Shown here piece after piece: positions 35,819 through 43,519 of a DNA stretch of 64,000 nt. How positions within the stretch are numbered: the stretch's first letter is position 1; each line of letters begins with the position of its first letter. The stretch is from an uncultured Bacilli bacterium (GTDB taxonomy: Bacteria > Bacillota_I > Bacilli_A > RF39 > UBA660): the NCBI GenBank assembly GCA_934095845.1, contig CAKOKS010000001.1, forward strand, positions 1 through 64,000, written 5' to 3'. The notes beneath the pieces are model-generated. The model saw nothing but the letters and a program-made list of their open reading frames with translations. It had not been told where the DNA came from and made no database searches. A program made the position numbers and the translations under genes.

Positions 35819-35863
35819 ATTTTCACCTAAAAATACCATAAAACGGTAAATAGAGGTGAAAAT
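35819..35863 (+). promoter_or_regulatory. Hairpin sequestering a ribosome site
   Basis: ATTTTCACCT (35819-35828) is perfectly complementary to AGGTGAAAAT (35854-35863), which contains the Shine-Dalgarno sequence and abuts the ATG at 35864. The 25-base loop holds a smaller TACC/GGTA hairpin. If formed in RNA it would hide the ribosome site of the 19-codon ORF. Confidence 0.55.
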
Positions 35864-35923
35864 ATGGCAAAACTTAATAAAAAATATGGGTTAATTATAA
35901 CTTATCCAAATAAGTCAATTTGA
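35864..35923 (+). CDS. 19-residue mini-ORF, possibly a leader peptide
   Basis: MAKLNKKYGLIITYPNKSI with stop TGA at 35921-35923. Its ribosome site AGAGGTG lies in the hairpin just upstream, and its stop codon overlaps the -35 box (TTGACA) of the following promoter. It could be a small peptide, a leader or the beginning of a lost gene. Only the ribosome site and the neat placement support it. Confidence 0.35.
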   Translation: MAKLNKKYGLIITYPNKSI

Positions 35924-35948
35924 CAATTTTTCAATAATTGGTTATAAT
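35920..35948 (+). promoter_or_regulatory. Consensus sigma-A promoter
   Basis: TTGACA (35920-35925), exactly 17 bases, TATAAT (35943-35948): a perfect match to consensus, for the gene starting at 35976. Confidence 0.9.
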
Positions 35949-35975
35949 ACTCCTCAATAAAAAAGGGGAATGATT

Positions 35976-37016
35976 ATGAGTAATTTTGGTAAAAGAACAG
36001 AAATTAAAAAGATGATAGATGATGACGGATTGTATTTAACACTGGGAGAATTTAAAAATACCTTGGAGTATGTGATAAGTTCACTTATTTTTGGAAATTT
36101 ATCTTTAAATATGATAAAGGCAAACGATCATGTAGCATCTTTTTCACTTACTAGTTTGGAAAATCTTAAGCAAATGATTATTAATATGGAAAATATTAAT
36201 TTTACTGAATTAGGTTTTGCTTATAGTGAAAATGGTGAGGAAGCAATTGTATCTCCAGATTTTGTTTTATTACAAACATTGGAAAAAATAAAAAAGGATC
36301 CTAAAAAGATTGCTGCATTATATGAATTGTTAGTAAATAAAGTTGGAAAAGATAATTTATATAACATTGATTTTAAAAGAGTTTATGAAGAATTAAAAAA
36401 AGAAAAACAAATTAAATCAAGAGAAACTGAGGGATTATATAGATTAGATTTTGATTATTCTATTGAATATTTGAGGGGTGTAGAAGTTTCTTATAAACTA
36501 GTTTCAGTAATTGATGAATTTATCTCAGATATTTTAGATTATTTTACTAGTGATTTTGATGAATATAGAGATCCTGAATATTTAAAAGTAGAAGATAAAA
36601 TAGCTGTTATGTATGATGATTGTTCTCAAGAAAAGTATTATGAAATCCAAGAAAAGGCTTGGAAAATTCAAGATTCAGCAAAAGAAGATGCTATAAAAAG
36701 ATATAGAAATAAACTTTTTAATAATCAAAAAATAGCAGTATCAGAATTAGTGAGATTACTTATAGACAAATTGAAATCTAATATTATAGGATATGATTAT
36801 GAGGAAGCTTTAACTAGAAGAGGTTATTTAACAGAATTAGGTATAGATGAAGTACTTTATTATGCGCATCCTGTAGATAAATATGATCATTATAGACAAA
36901 AATATTCTGTTGAAAACCCATGTAGTCAAGATTATGATGAATATTATGTTGAAAAAGAAGAAAATGAAAAAGAAAATTCCAATGAATTCACAGTTGTTAG
37001 AAAAATTTATATGTAG
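35976..37016 (+). CDS. Unknown soluble protein, 346 aa
   Basis: Start at ATG 35976 (AAGGGGAATGATT upstream) behind a consensus promoter, so it is likely highly expressed. The protein is helical and charged; LGEFKNTLEYVISSLIF, LLQTLEKIKKDPKKIAALYELLVNKVG and a C-terminal Tyr/Asp/Glu-rich tail (YDEYYVEKEENEKENSNEF). No signal peptide or membrane segment and no family recognised. Ends in a bidirectional terminator shared with the convergent CotJC gene. Confidence 0.6.
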   Translation: MSNFGKRTEIKKMIDDDGLYLTLGEFKNTLEYVISSLIFGNLSLNMIKANDHVASFSLTSLENLKQMIINMENINFTELGFAYSENGEEAIVSPDFVLLQTLEKIKKDPKKIAALYELLVNKVGKDNLYNIDFKRVYEELKKEKQIKSRETEGLYRLDFDYSIEYLRGVEVSYKLVSVIDEFISDILDYFTSDFDEYRDPEYLKVEDKIAVMYDDCSQEKYYEIQEKAWKIQDSAKEDAIKRYRNKLFNNQKIAVSELVRLLIDKLKSNIIGYDYEEALTRRGYLTELGIDEVLYYAHPVDKYDHYRQKYSVENPCSQDYDEYYVEKEENEKENSNEFTVVRKIYM

Positions 37017-37022
37017 ACAAAT

Positions 37023-37054
37023 AAAAAGATGGATTAATTATAACCCATCTTTTT
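37023..37054. terminator. Bidirectional terminator
   Basis: AAAAGATGG pairs with CCATCTTTT, T-runs on both strands; overlaps the end of the CotJC gene. Confidence 0.8.
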
Positions 37055-37594
37055 GTATTTTTTATATAATTCTTGGAATCTGTTAAAATGAACAACTTCT
37101 CTTTGTCTCAAAAATAAAAGAGGAGCAATTACATCTTCATCAGTTGCAAGATCAATTAAATGCTCATAAGTAACTCTAGCTTTTTGCTCAGCTGCCATAT
37201 CTTCAACTAAGTCAGCTATTGGATTACCTACAGATGCAAAATATGTTGCTGTAAATGGTACACCATTTGAGTCAGTTGGATAAATTCCTTTTCCGTGTTC
37301 TGTATAAAGAGTATCAAGTCCAGCTTCTTGCATTTCTTTTAAAGTTGCATCTTTTGTAAGTTGATATAACATAGTACAGATCATTTCATTATGAGAGAAT
37401 TCTTCTGTAGCAATTGAGCTAAGTAAATTTTTTCCTTCTTCAGTAGGCATTGAAAATTTTTGTGAAAAATATCTTAAAGCAGCACCAAGTTCTCCATTCG
37501 CGCCGCCAAATTGTGTTACTATATATTTTGCCATTTTTAAATCTTTTTTCTTTATATTTATTGGATATGGCAATTTTTTATCATATTTAAACAT
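37034..37594 (-). CDS. cotJC: CotJC-type manganese catalase family protein
   Basis: 186 residues from the ATG at 37594 (GGGAGGGAGAAA upstream), not the longer frame to 37642. MFKYDKKLPYPINIKKKDLKMAKYIVTQFGGANGELGAALRYFSQKFSMP is the typical CotJC opening; ATEEFSHNEMI, VEDMAAEQKARVTYEHLIDL and FLRQREVVHFNRFQEL provide the Glu/His ligands of the di-manganese catalase fold. It overlaps the CotJA/B-like gene by eight bases. In spore formers it is a coat component; catalase activity to remove H2O2 is plausible in a non-spore former. Confidence 0.9.
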   Translation of the reverse strand: MFKYDKKLPYPINIKKKDLKMAKYIVTQFGGANGELGAALRYFSQKFSMPTEEGKNLLSSIATEEFSHNEMICTMLYQLTKDATLKEMQEAGLDTLYTEHGKGIYPTDSNGVPFTATYFASVGNPIADLVEDMAAEQKARVTYEHLIDLATDEDVIAPLLFLRQREVVHFNRFQELYKKYKKMGYN

Positions 37595-37979
37595 TTTCTC
37601 CCTCCCATGGCCAAGGATTAGAATTGTATGTGTATTTTCCAAATGTATCGTGACATACTTCTAATACTTGATATTTTCTTTCATATTCTTCTAAACATTT
37701 TTGATACATAAGTGAATATTTTGTAAATAATTCATATTTTTCTTTGCAGTCTGGATTAAGTGCTAAGTATAAATTTAAATCATTAATGGCAAAATCTAAC
37801 ATCATTAATTTTACTAATAAAGCTTCTTGTTCATTTTGTACTGTTATTTTAGCTGGTTTATAGTTTTTATATGAATCATATTCATCTCTAAATAGATTTC
37901 CTTTTACAAATCCTTCATCGATTTCATATGTATCTTTTTTGTTTTCATCATAAATGTTTGTATTAAATTCAAATAACAT
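37587..37979 (-). CDS. CotJA-like plus CotJB fusion protein
   Basis: 130 residues, GGAGGTTATTTT upstream. The C-terminal two thirds match CotJB: LLVKLMMLDFAINDLNLYLALNPDCKEKYELFTKYSLMYQKCLEEYERKYQVL...NPWPWEGENV, including the terminal PWPWE. The first 55 residues (GFVKGNLFRDEYDSYKNYKPAK) resemble the short CotJA protein (G-x-LF-x-Y). A separate cotJA is not seen, so it appears to be fused here. Translational overlap with CotJC suggests a complex. No other sporulation gene is in the window. Confidence 0.7.
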   Translation of the reverse strand: MLFEFNTNIYDENKKDTYEIDEGFVKGNLFRDEYDSYKNYKPAKITVQNEQEALLVKLMMLDFAINDLNLYLALNPDCKEKYELFTKYSLMYQKCLEEYERKYQVLEVCHDTFGKYTYNSNPWPWEGENV

Positions 37980-38053
37980 AAAATAACCTCCACAATATAA
38001 TATGCAAAACTTATAAAATGTGATTATTTACTCATAATATAATTGGTGATGTT

Positions 38054-38572
38054 ATGCTTTTACTTTGCTTTAAAATATTTGTATCTAGAATAATAGATGT
38101 TACTTTATCAAGTGTAAGAACAATGTTTATTGTTAAATGTAATAAAATAGTTGCATCATTGATTGCATTTGTTGAAATATTCATTTGGTTTTATGCCGCT
38201 AAAGAAGCATTAGTTACAGATATTGATTCAATATTTATTGTTATATCTTATGCTCTTGGATATGCTACAGGAACATTTGTTGGAACATTTATTAATGAAA
38301 GATTTGTAAGTGGAATATATTCTGTAAATGTTAGTTTAAATAAAATAAATAATAAGTTAATTAATGATTTAAAAGGTATTTGTTATGACGTTACCAATAT
38401 AAAAACAGAAAGTAAAAATATACTAAATTTAATTGTTGATAAAAAAAATTATAAAAATTGTATAGAATATTTATATAAAATTGATAAAAGTGCTAAAGTG
38501 TTGGTTACAGAATCAAAGTTAATAAATTTTAATAAATTAAAAATAAGAAAGAGTGATAAATATAAAAAATAA
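38054..38572 (+). CDS. UPF0316-like (DUF5698/DUF2179) membrane protein
   Basis: 172 residues, TTGGTGATGTT upstream. Three membrane helices: CFKIFVSRIIDVTLSSVRTMFIVKCNKIVASLIAFVEIFIWFYAAKEAL and IVISYALGYATGTFVGTFINERF carry the RIIDVTLSSVR and GYA.GT..G..INER signatures of the UPF0316 family, followed by a cytoplasmic DUF2179-like domain that is shorter and less conserved than usual. Family function unknown. It overlaps the next small gene by 20 bases. Confidence 0.75.
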   Translation: MLLLCFKIFVSRIIDVTLSSVRTMFIVKCNKIVASLIAFVEIFIWFYAAKEALVTDIDSIFIVISYALGYATGTFVGTFINERFVSGIYSVNVSLNKINNKLINDLKGICYDVTNIKTESKNILNLIVDKKNYKNCIEYLYKIDKSAKVLVTESKLINFNKLKIRKSDKYKK

Positions 38573-38858
38573 ATATACTTTATATATTGGATTAAATGAT
38601 CGTGATACTCATATAAATTTGGATATAGAAAAATCCATAAAATTTATTAATAATATTTTAGAATGTTTTAAATATACATATTTTATAGCTAAAGGAAAAA
38701 GTTCTAATTTAGAAAATACTTTAATATATGTTTTATTTGAAATAGATGATTGTCAATTAAAAGATATTATAGATAAAATACTTATTGAATTAAATCAAGA
38801 TGAAATAATTGTTGAATCTAAACAAGTTGATTGTGAAATTATAAAAAATAAATTATAA
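38553..38858 (+). CDS. Unknown small protein, 101 aa
   Basis: Starts at GTG 38553 within the end of the UPF0316-like gene (AAGAAAGAG upstream). MINIKNKYTLYIGLNDRDTHINLDIEKSIKFINNILECFKYTYFIAKGK...IYVLFEIDDCQLKDIIDKILIELNQDEIIVESKQ has the beta-alpha-beta pattern of a ferredoxin-like fold and recalls DUF3574-like proteins (YTLYIGLNDRD), but the match is not decisive. Overlap with the previous gene implies translational coupling. It is followed closely by glf. Confidence 0.5.
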   Translation: MINIKNKYTLYIGLNDRDTHINLDIEKSIKFINNILECFKYTYFIAKGKSSNLENTLIYVLFEIDDCQLKDIIDKILIELNQDEIIVESKQVDCEIIKNKL

Positions 38859-38874
38859 TATAATTGGTGATGAT

Positions 38875-39969
38875 ATGAAATATGATTATTTAATAGTAGG
38901 TTCTGGATTATTTGGTGCATGTGTTGCCAATAGATTAAAGAACATGGGAAGGAAAGTTTTAGTTATTGAAAAGAGAAATCATATAGGTGGAAACATTTAT
39001 ACAGAAAATATTGAAGGTATAAATGTTCATAAATATGGTGCTCATATTTTTCATACAGATTATAAAGATGTATGGGATTATGTAAATTCTTTTGTCGAAT
39101 TTAATAGATATACTAATTCTCCTATAGCAAGAATTGGAAATGAAATATATAATATGCCATTTAATATGAATACTTTTTCTAAAATATGGAGTGATGTTAT
39201 AACTCCTGAAGATGCTTTAAGACATATTGAAGAAGAAAGAAGAGAAATGGAAGGCAAAGAAATTACTAATTTAGAAGAACAAGCTATTTCTTTAGTTGGA
39301 AGAACTATTTATGAAAAATTAGTAAAAGGTTATACAGAAAAACAATGGAATAGAAAATGTGTTGACCTACCAGCATCAATTATAAAAAGACTTCCAGTTA
39401 GATTCATCTATGATAATAACTACTTTAATGACGCTTATCAAGGTATTCCAATTGGTGGATATACTTTATTAATTGAACGTATGCTTGATGGAGTAGAAGT
39501 AAAACTTAATACTAATTTTTTTGATAATAAGTTAGAATATATGAACATGGCTAAAAAGGTAATTTATACTGGACCAATTGATGAATTTTATAATTATTCT
39601 TTGGGGCATTTGGAGTATCGTTCTTTAAAATTTGATACAAAAATATTTGATATGGATAATTATCAAGGAAATGCGGTAGTTAACTATACTGGTCCAGAAG
39701 TTCCTTATACAAGGGTTATTGAACATAAACACTTTGAGTTTAATGTTGGACCTAAAACAGTTGTAACATTTGAATATCCAAGTGATATGGATGATAATCT
39801 TGAACCTTTTTATCCAATAAATGATGAAAAAAATAATAAAATGGCTCAAGAATATAGAAATCTTGCTTCTATTGAAGATAAAGTAATCTTTGGTGGAAGA
39901 ATGGGTGAATATAAATATTATGATATGGATGATGTTTTAAAGAAAGCATTAGATTTAGAATTAGAGTAA
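38875..39969 (+). CDS. glf: UDP-galactopyranose mutase
   Basis: 364 residues, ATTGGTGATGAT upstream. FAD-binding YDYLIVGSGLFGACVANRLKNMGRKVLVIEKRNHIGGNIYTENIEGINVHKYGAHIFHTD, then WNRKCVDLPASIIKRLPVRFIYDNNYFNDAYQGIPIGGYTLL, and TGPEVPYTRVIEHKHFEF with the conserved Arg, Tyr and His residues, plus IFGGRMGEYKYYDMDDVL at the C-terminus. Full family length. It interconverts UDP-galactopyranose and UDP-galactofuranose for surface polysaccharides, consistent with the glycosyltransferases in this window. Confidence 0.95.
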   Translation: MKYDYLIVGSGLFGACVANRLKNMGRKVLVIEKRNHIGGNIYTENIEGINVHKYGAHIFHTDYKDVWDYVNSFVEFNRYTNSPIARIGNEIYNMPFNMNTFSKIWSDVITPEDALRHIEEERREMEGKEITNLEEQAISLVGRTIYEKLVKGYTEKQWNRKCVDLPASIIKRLPVRFIYDNNYFNDAYQGIPIGGYTLLIERMLDGVEVKLNTNFFDNKLEYMNMAKKVIYTGPIDEFYNYSLGHLEYRSLKFDTKIFDMDNYQGNAVVNYTGPEVPYTRVIEHKHFEFNVGPKTVVTFEYPSDMDDNLEPFYPINDEKNNKMAQEYRNLASIEDKVIFGGRMGEYKYYDMDDVLKKALDLELE

Positions 39970-39987
39970 ATTATTTACTCTTTTTTT
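39963..39987 (+). terminator. Rho-independent terminator
   Basis: AGAGTAAA-TTA-TTTACTCT with T6-7, at the glf stop codon. Confidence 0.8.
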
Positions 39988-40074
39988 GTAAACTTTACAA
40001 TTACTTTAAAATCTTTTTACAAAATACAACACAAATATTGTATACTCTTATTGTAGAAGGTAGGTTATAAGTAT

Positions 40075-40512
40075 ATGAATATTAATTTTAGAATTGCAAC
40101 TATAGATGATGTAGAAAATATTATAGACTTATGTAATGAGTGTTTTAATGAATCAACATCTTATGAATTTGCAAAAGAAAGTTTTAAAAAAACTATGAAT
40201 GATGAGAATCAAATTTATGTAGTAGGTTTTATGGATGGTAAACTTATTGCTCATATGAAAGTTACAGTTATTCCAACAATGTATGAAGGAATGGAAACTT
40301 ATGCAATACTTAACCATGTATGTGTTAAACCAGAATATAGACGTCATAATATAGCAACTCATATGCTTGATTATGTAAAAGAAATTGCAAAAGAAAAGAA
40401 TTGTATAGCATTGGAATTATGGAGCAAAAATTTCCGTGTTCCAGCCCATGCATGTTATAAAAACTATGGCTTTGAAGTATTAGATGCAAAATTCTTTTCA
40501 AAGAGTATTTAG
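40075..40512 (+). CDS. GNAT family acetyltransferase
   Basis: 145 residues. NINFRIATIDDVENIIDLCNECF, VGFMDGKLIAHMKVTVIPTMYEG, AILNHVCVKPEYRRHNIATHMLDYVKEIAKEKNCIALELWSKNFRVPAHACYKNYGFEV show the full GNAT order, with YRRHNIATHML as the acetyl-CoA loop (R/Q-x-x-G/N-x-G/A). Substrate unknown. TAGGTTATAAGT upstream; it is followed by an unrecognised gene after nine bases with its own GGAGG site. Confidence 0.85.
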   Translation: MNINFRIATIDDVENIIDLCNECFNESTSYEFAKESFKKTMNDENQIYVVGFMDGKLIAHMKVTVIPTMYEGMETYAILNHVCVKPEYRRHNIATHMLDYVKEIAKEKNCIALELWSKNFRVPAHACYKNYGFEVLDAKFFSKSI

Positions 40513-40521
40513 GAGGGTTTC

Positions 40522-41715
40522 ATGAAAATTAGTAATGTTTATGTAGGTGGCTGGTTCCAAAGAACAATGCTACAATTATCAGAAATATATGATTTTTTAA
40601 GAGAAGCAAAAACTCAACTTGCTTTAGATCAAGATAAATTAATTGAATTTCGTAAGAATTTACAAATAGGTAAAATTGATTATGGTGTTCAAGGAGAAGA
40701 ATTTATTGAATTTACAACAGCTTTAAATATAAAAGTAAAAATATTTGAAGATGGACTTATTGTTCTTAATAATCATAATGTCAGTGAAGATACTTTATTT
40801 GCTGATATTGATGCTTTAACTGATTATTATGAAAATAGATTATCTCCAGCATTTAGTTATTTATTTAGTTTAGGTGCACCAGTTCCAAAAGAACTTGCAC
40901 ATATTGAAACAGTATATCCTTATTTCGTAATAAGTGATAATGCTACTAAAGAAGAAATGAATGCTTTACTTTCAAGAACAGATAAACAAAAATATTTTGA
41001 ATTTGATAATGAAAAATATGATGTTATTAGAGGTGATGTATATTACTTCATAAATAATAAAAAAGCTGAACTGGAAAATATTGAGAGATATGTTGAAGAA
41101 CAAATATTTATAAGAGAATTTAAAGGTCAATTACATAGATATTTAAATTTACATAGAATTATTTGGGAAAAAATTGATAATGTTAAAGAAAGAGCAAGTG
41201 TTAAAGGAGCAGATATTTTAGCATTTAATACTAAACTTGATTCTTATGCAAAGACAATTACATTAATTGAAGGACGTATTAATCAAATGAGCACTTATTT
41301 GCCTACTCGTGAAAAAATTGCTAAAAATGATAAAGAACTTTCAGAATTCTTATCTATATCTGGATTTAGATATGAAACTTTAAAAGATACTTTAGATTAT
41401 ATTAAACACTTATGGAGTATGACTAAAAACTATGTTTCATCTGCACAAAAACTATTCAATGGCTTAAAAAGTGATGTTAGTAACAAATCTATTAACAACT
41501 TAACTTTAGTAACAAGTATGTCTGCAGGTACATCTATTATATCTTTATTAACAAAAACAGAACCAAAATTTACTACATTTGGTATCAAATATTTCTTTAT
41601 ATTAGCAATATTAGTATTTATTCTAAATAAAGGATTAAAATCTGTTCAAAGCTTCAGAAGATATAAAATTAATGATTCTGGCTTAGATAAAGATATAAAG
41701 TTTGATGATAAATAA
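40522..41715 (+). CDS. Unknown protein with C-terminal membrane anchor
   Basis: 397 residues, TTAGGAGGGTTTC upstream. A mixed N-terminal domain (1-165; YGVQGEEFIEFTTALNIKVKIFEDGLIVLNN) is followed by a helical domain with an extended coiled-coil tendency (180-330; LENIERYVEEQIFIREFKGQLHRYLNLHRIIWEKI) and one or two C-terminal membrane segments (STSIISLL and IKYFFILAILVFILNKG). It shares a TAATG overlap with the ABC half-exporter downstream, so the two are coupled and may form one machine. No family recognised. Confidence 0.6.
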   Translation: MKISNVYVGGWFQRTMLQLSEIYDFLREAKTQLALDQDKLIEFRKNLQIGKIDYGVQGEEFIEFTTALNIKVKIFEDGLIVLNNHNVSEDTLFADIDALTDYYENRLSPAFSYLFSLGAPVPKELAHIETVYPYFVISDNATKEEMNALLSRTDKQKYFEFDNEKYDVIRGDVYYFINNKKAELENIERYVEEQIFIREFKGQLHRYLNLHRIIWEKIDNVKERASVKGADILAFNTKLDSYAKTITLIEGRINQMSTYLPTREKIAKNDKELSEFLSISGFRYETLKDTLDYIKHLWSMTKNYVSSAQKLFNGLKSDVSNKSINNLTLVTSMSAGTSIISLLTKTEPKFTTFGIKYFFILAILVFILNKGLKSVQSFRRYKINDSGLDKDIKFDDK

Positions 41716-43448
41716 TGAAACGCTATATTGATTCAGTAAAAAAATTATTTGAGATAGCTGGAGGGCAAAAGTTATTAGTACTTGAAATGTTTATAAGTTG
41801 TGGACTATATAACTTTTCAACACTTTTACCTCCAATAGCTACTTCAGGTATTATTGCTGTTATAAGTGATGGAAATTTTAATGGAATATGGATATATGTT
41901 TTAATGTATTTAATATTCTATATTATGTATTTTTCATTTTTAAGATGGAATTCTTACACTTATACTAAACTTGCTGATTATTACCATATGGATGTCCAAA
42001 AGAAATTATTTGAACATATATCAAATAATGATTCTATTTTTGGTAAAATATCTAAAGGTAAAATAGTTGATACTTGTAGTGATGATATAAGATATTTAGT
42101 TGATATAGTTAATGCAGCAAGTGAAGCATTAATGCGTATTATACAAATTATTATTATATTTATAGTATTTATTTACTATAATGTTTATATTGGTTTATTT
42201 GTTATATTAGTAGATATTATTTATATAAAACTTATGAATAATAATTCAAAGAAAGTTTCTAAATATTATGAAGGAACAAGAAAGTATGAAGATAAAATAA
42301 TTGATATTTTAAATCAAATGCTTGCTAATATTAAACAAATAAAATCTTTAAATATAATGCCAAATATTAATAAAAATTTGGACAAATCTAGAAATAAATG
42401 GAGAGAAGAATATAAAAATAAAAGATCTTATTTATATAAAAGATCATGTGTTATTCCTTATTTAGTTTATGTTGTAAAAATACTTTTATACATTGTACTT
42501 GCATATTTAGTAGTTGAAGGAAATATGAGTATTGATAAACTTGTTTTATTAATTGGTTATTTTGAATTAATTGTAACTTGTACTGATAAGTTACTTGCTT
42601 ATTTACTTGAATTAAGTAATTATGAAGTTAGAGTTAATAGAATAAAAACTATTTTGGATTATAAAAATGGTACAACTTCTGAATTTGGAATAGTTGATAA
42701 TGACTATATTAATGGTCTTATTACATTTAGCAATGTTTCTTATAAAATTAAAAATAAAGATATTTTAAATAAAGTTACCTTTAAAGTTTATCCTAATGAA
42801 ATTACAACTATTGTAGGTCATTCAGGAAGTGGAAAAACAACAATTATAAATTTGCTTTATAGATTAAATAAATTAACTGATGGAAGAATATTAATCGATA
42901 ATGAAAGTATTTATAATTATACTAAAAAAGTATATGCTTCTAATGTATCAGGAGTATTCCAAAAATCATTTATATTTAATATGAGTATAAGAGATAATTT
43001 AGGACTTGTAGATAACAATTTAGAACATCAAATGGAAGCTTGCAAAAGAGTAGGTATTCATGATTATATTATGAGTCTTCCTAAAACTTATAGTACAGTT
43101 ATAAGTGAAGAAAGTCATATATTTTCAGAAGGTCAAATACAATTACTTTCAATAGCAAGAGCAATACTAACAAAAGCCGAAATTTTATTATTTGATGAAG
43201 TTACTAGTAATATAGATCAAGCATATACAAGTGAAATTGCTACTTTATTAAAAGACTTAAAAGATGATCATACTATTCTTATGATAACTCATAAACCTGA
43301 AATGATGGAAATTGCTGATAAAGTTATAGTTTTAGATAAAGGAAAAGTTATTTGTAAGGGTAAAAATGAAGAAGTTTATAACAAATGTTTATTATATCAA
43401 GATTTACGTAATAGAACGTTTGCAAGTATTAGTAAGAATGAAGAATAA
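41715..43448 (+). CDS. ABC exporter half (third paralogue)
   Basis: 577 residues; the start overlaps the previous stop as TAATG. Six membrane helices, then TTIVGHSGSGKTTIINLLYRLN, FQKSFIFNMSI, HIFSEGQIQLLSIARAIL (signature with Glu, SEGQ), EILLFDEVTSNID and LMITHKPEMM. Strong resemblance to the two minus-strand halves at 28-31 kb (same KR.GIHDYIMSLP block before the signature). No partner half lies beside it, so it is a homodimer, pairs with one of the others, or works with the coupled 397-residue protein. Substrate unknown. Confidence 0.85.
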   Translation: MKRYIDSVKKLFEIAGGQKLLVLEMFISCGLYNFSTLLPPIATSGIIAVISDGNFNGIWIYVLMYLIFYIMYFSFLRWNSYTYTKLADYYHMDVQKKLFEHISNNDSIFGKISKGKIVDTCSDDIRYLVDIVNAASEALMRIIQIIIIFIVFIYYNVYIGLFVILVDIIYIKLMNNNSKKVSKYYEGTRKYEDKIIDILNQMLANIKQIKSLNIMPNINKNLDKSRNKWREEYKNKRSYLYKRSCVIPYLVYVVKILLYIVLAYLVVEGNMSIDKLVLLIGYFELIVTCTDKLLAYLLELSNYEVRVNRIKTILDYKNGTTSEFGIVDNDYINGLITFSNVSYKIKNKDILNKVTFKVYPNEITTIVGHSGSGKTTIINLLYRLNKLTDGRILIDNESIYNYTKKVYASNVSGVFQKSFIFNMSIRDNLGLVDNNLEHQMEACKRVGIHDYIMSLPKTYSTVISEESHIFSEGQIQLLSIARAILTKAEILLFDEVTSNIDQAYTSEIATLLKDLKDDHTILMITHKPEMMEIADKVIVLDKGKVICKGKNEEVYNKCLLYQDLRNRTFASISKNEE

Positions 43449-43461
43449 TTCATTCTTTTTG
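43434..43461 (+). terminator. Rho-independent terminator
   Basis: AAGAATGAA-GAATAA-TTCATTCTT with T5, at the ABC gene's end. Confidence 0.75.
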
Positions 43462-43519
43462 TTTGCTATAACATATAAAAAATAGTATACTAAAAATAAG
43501 TTATGTTAGGAGAAAAGAA

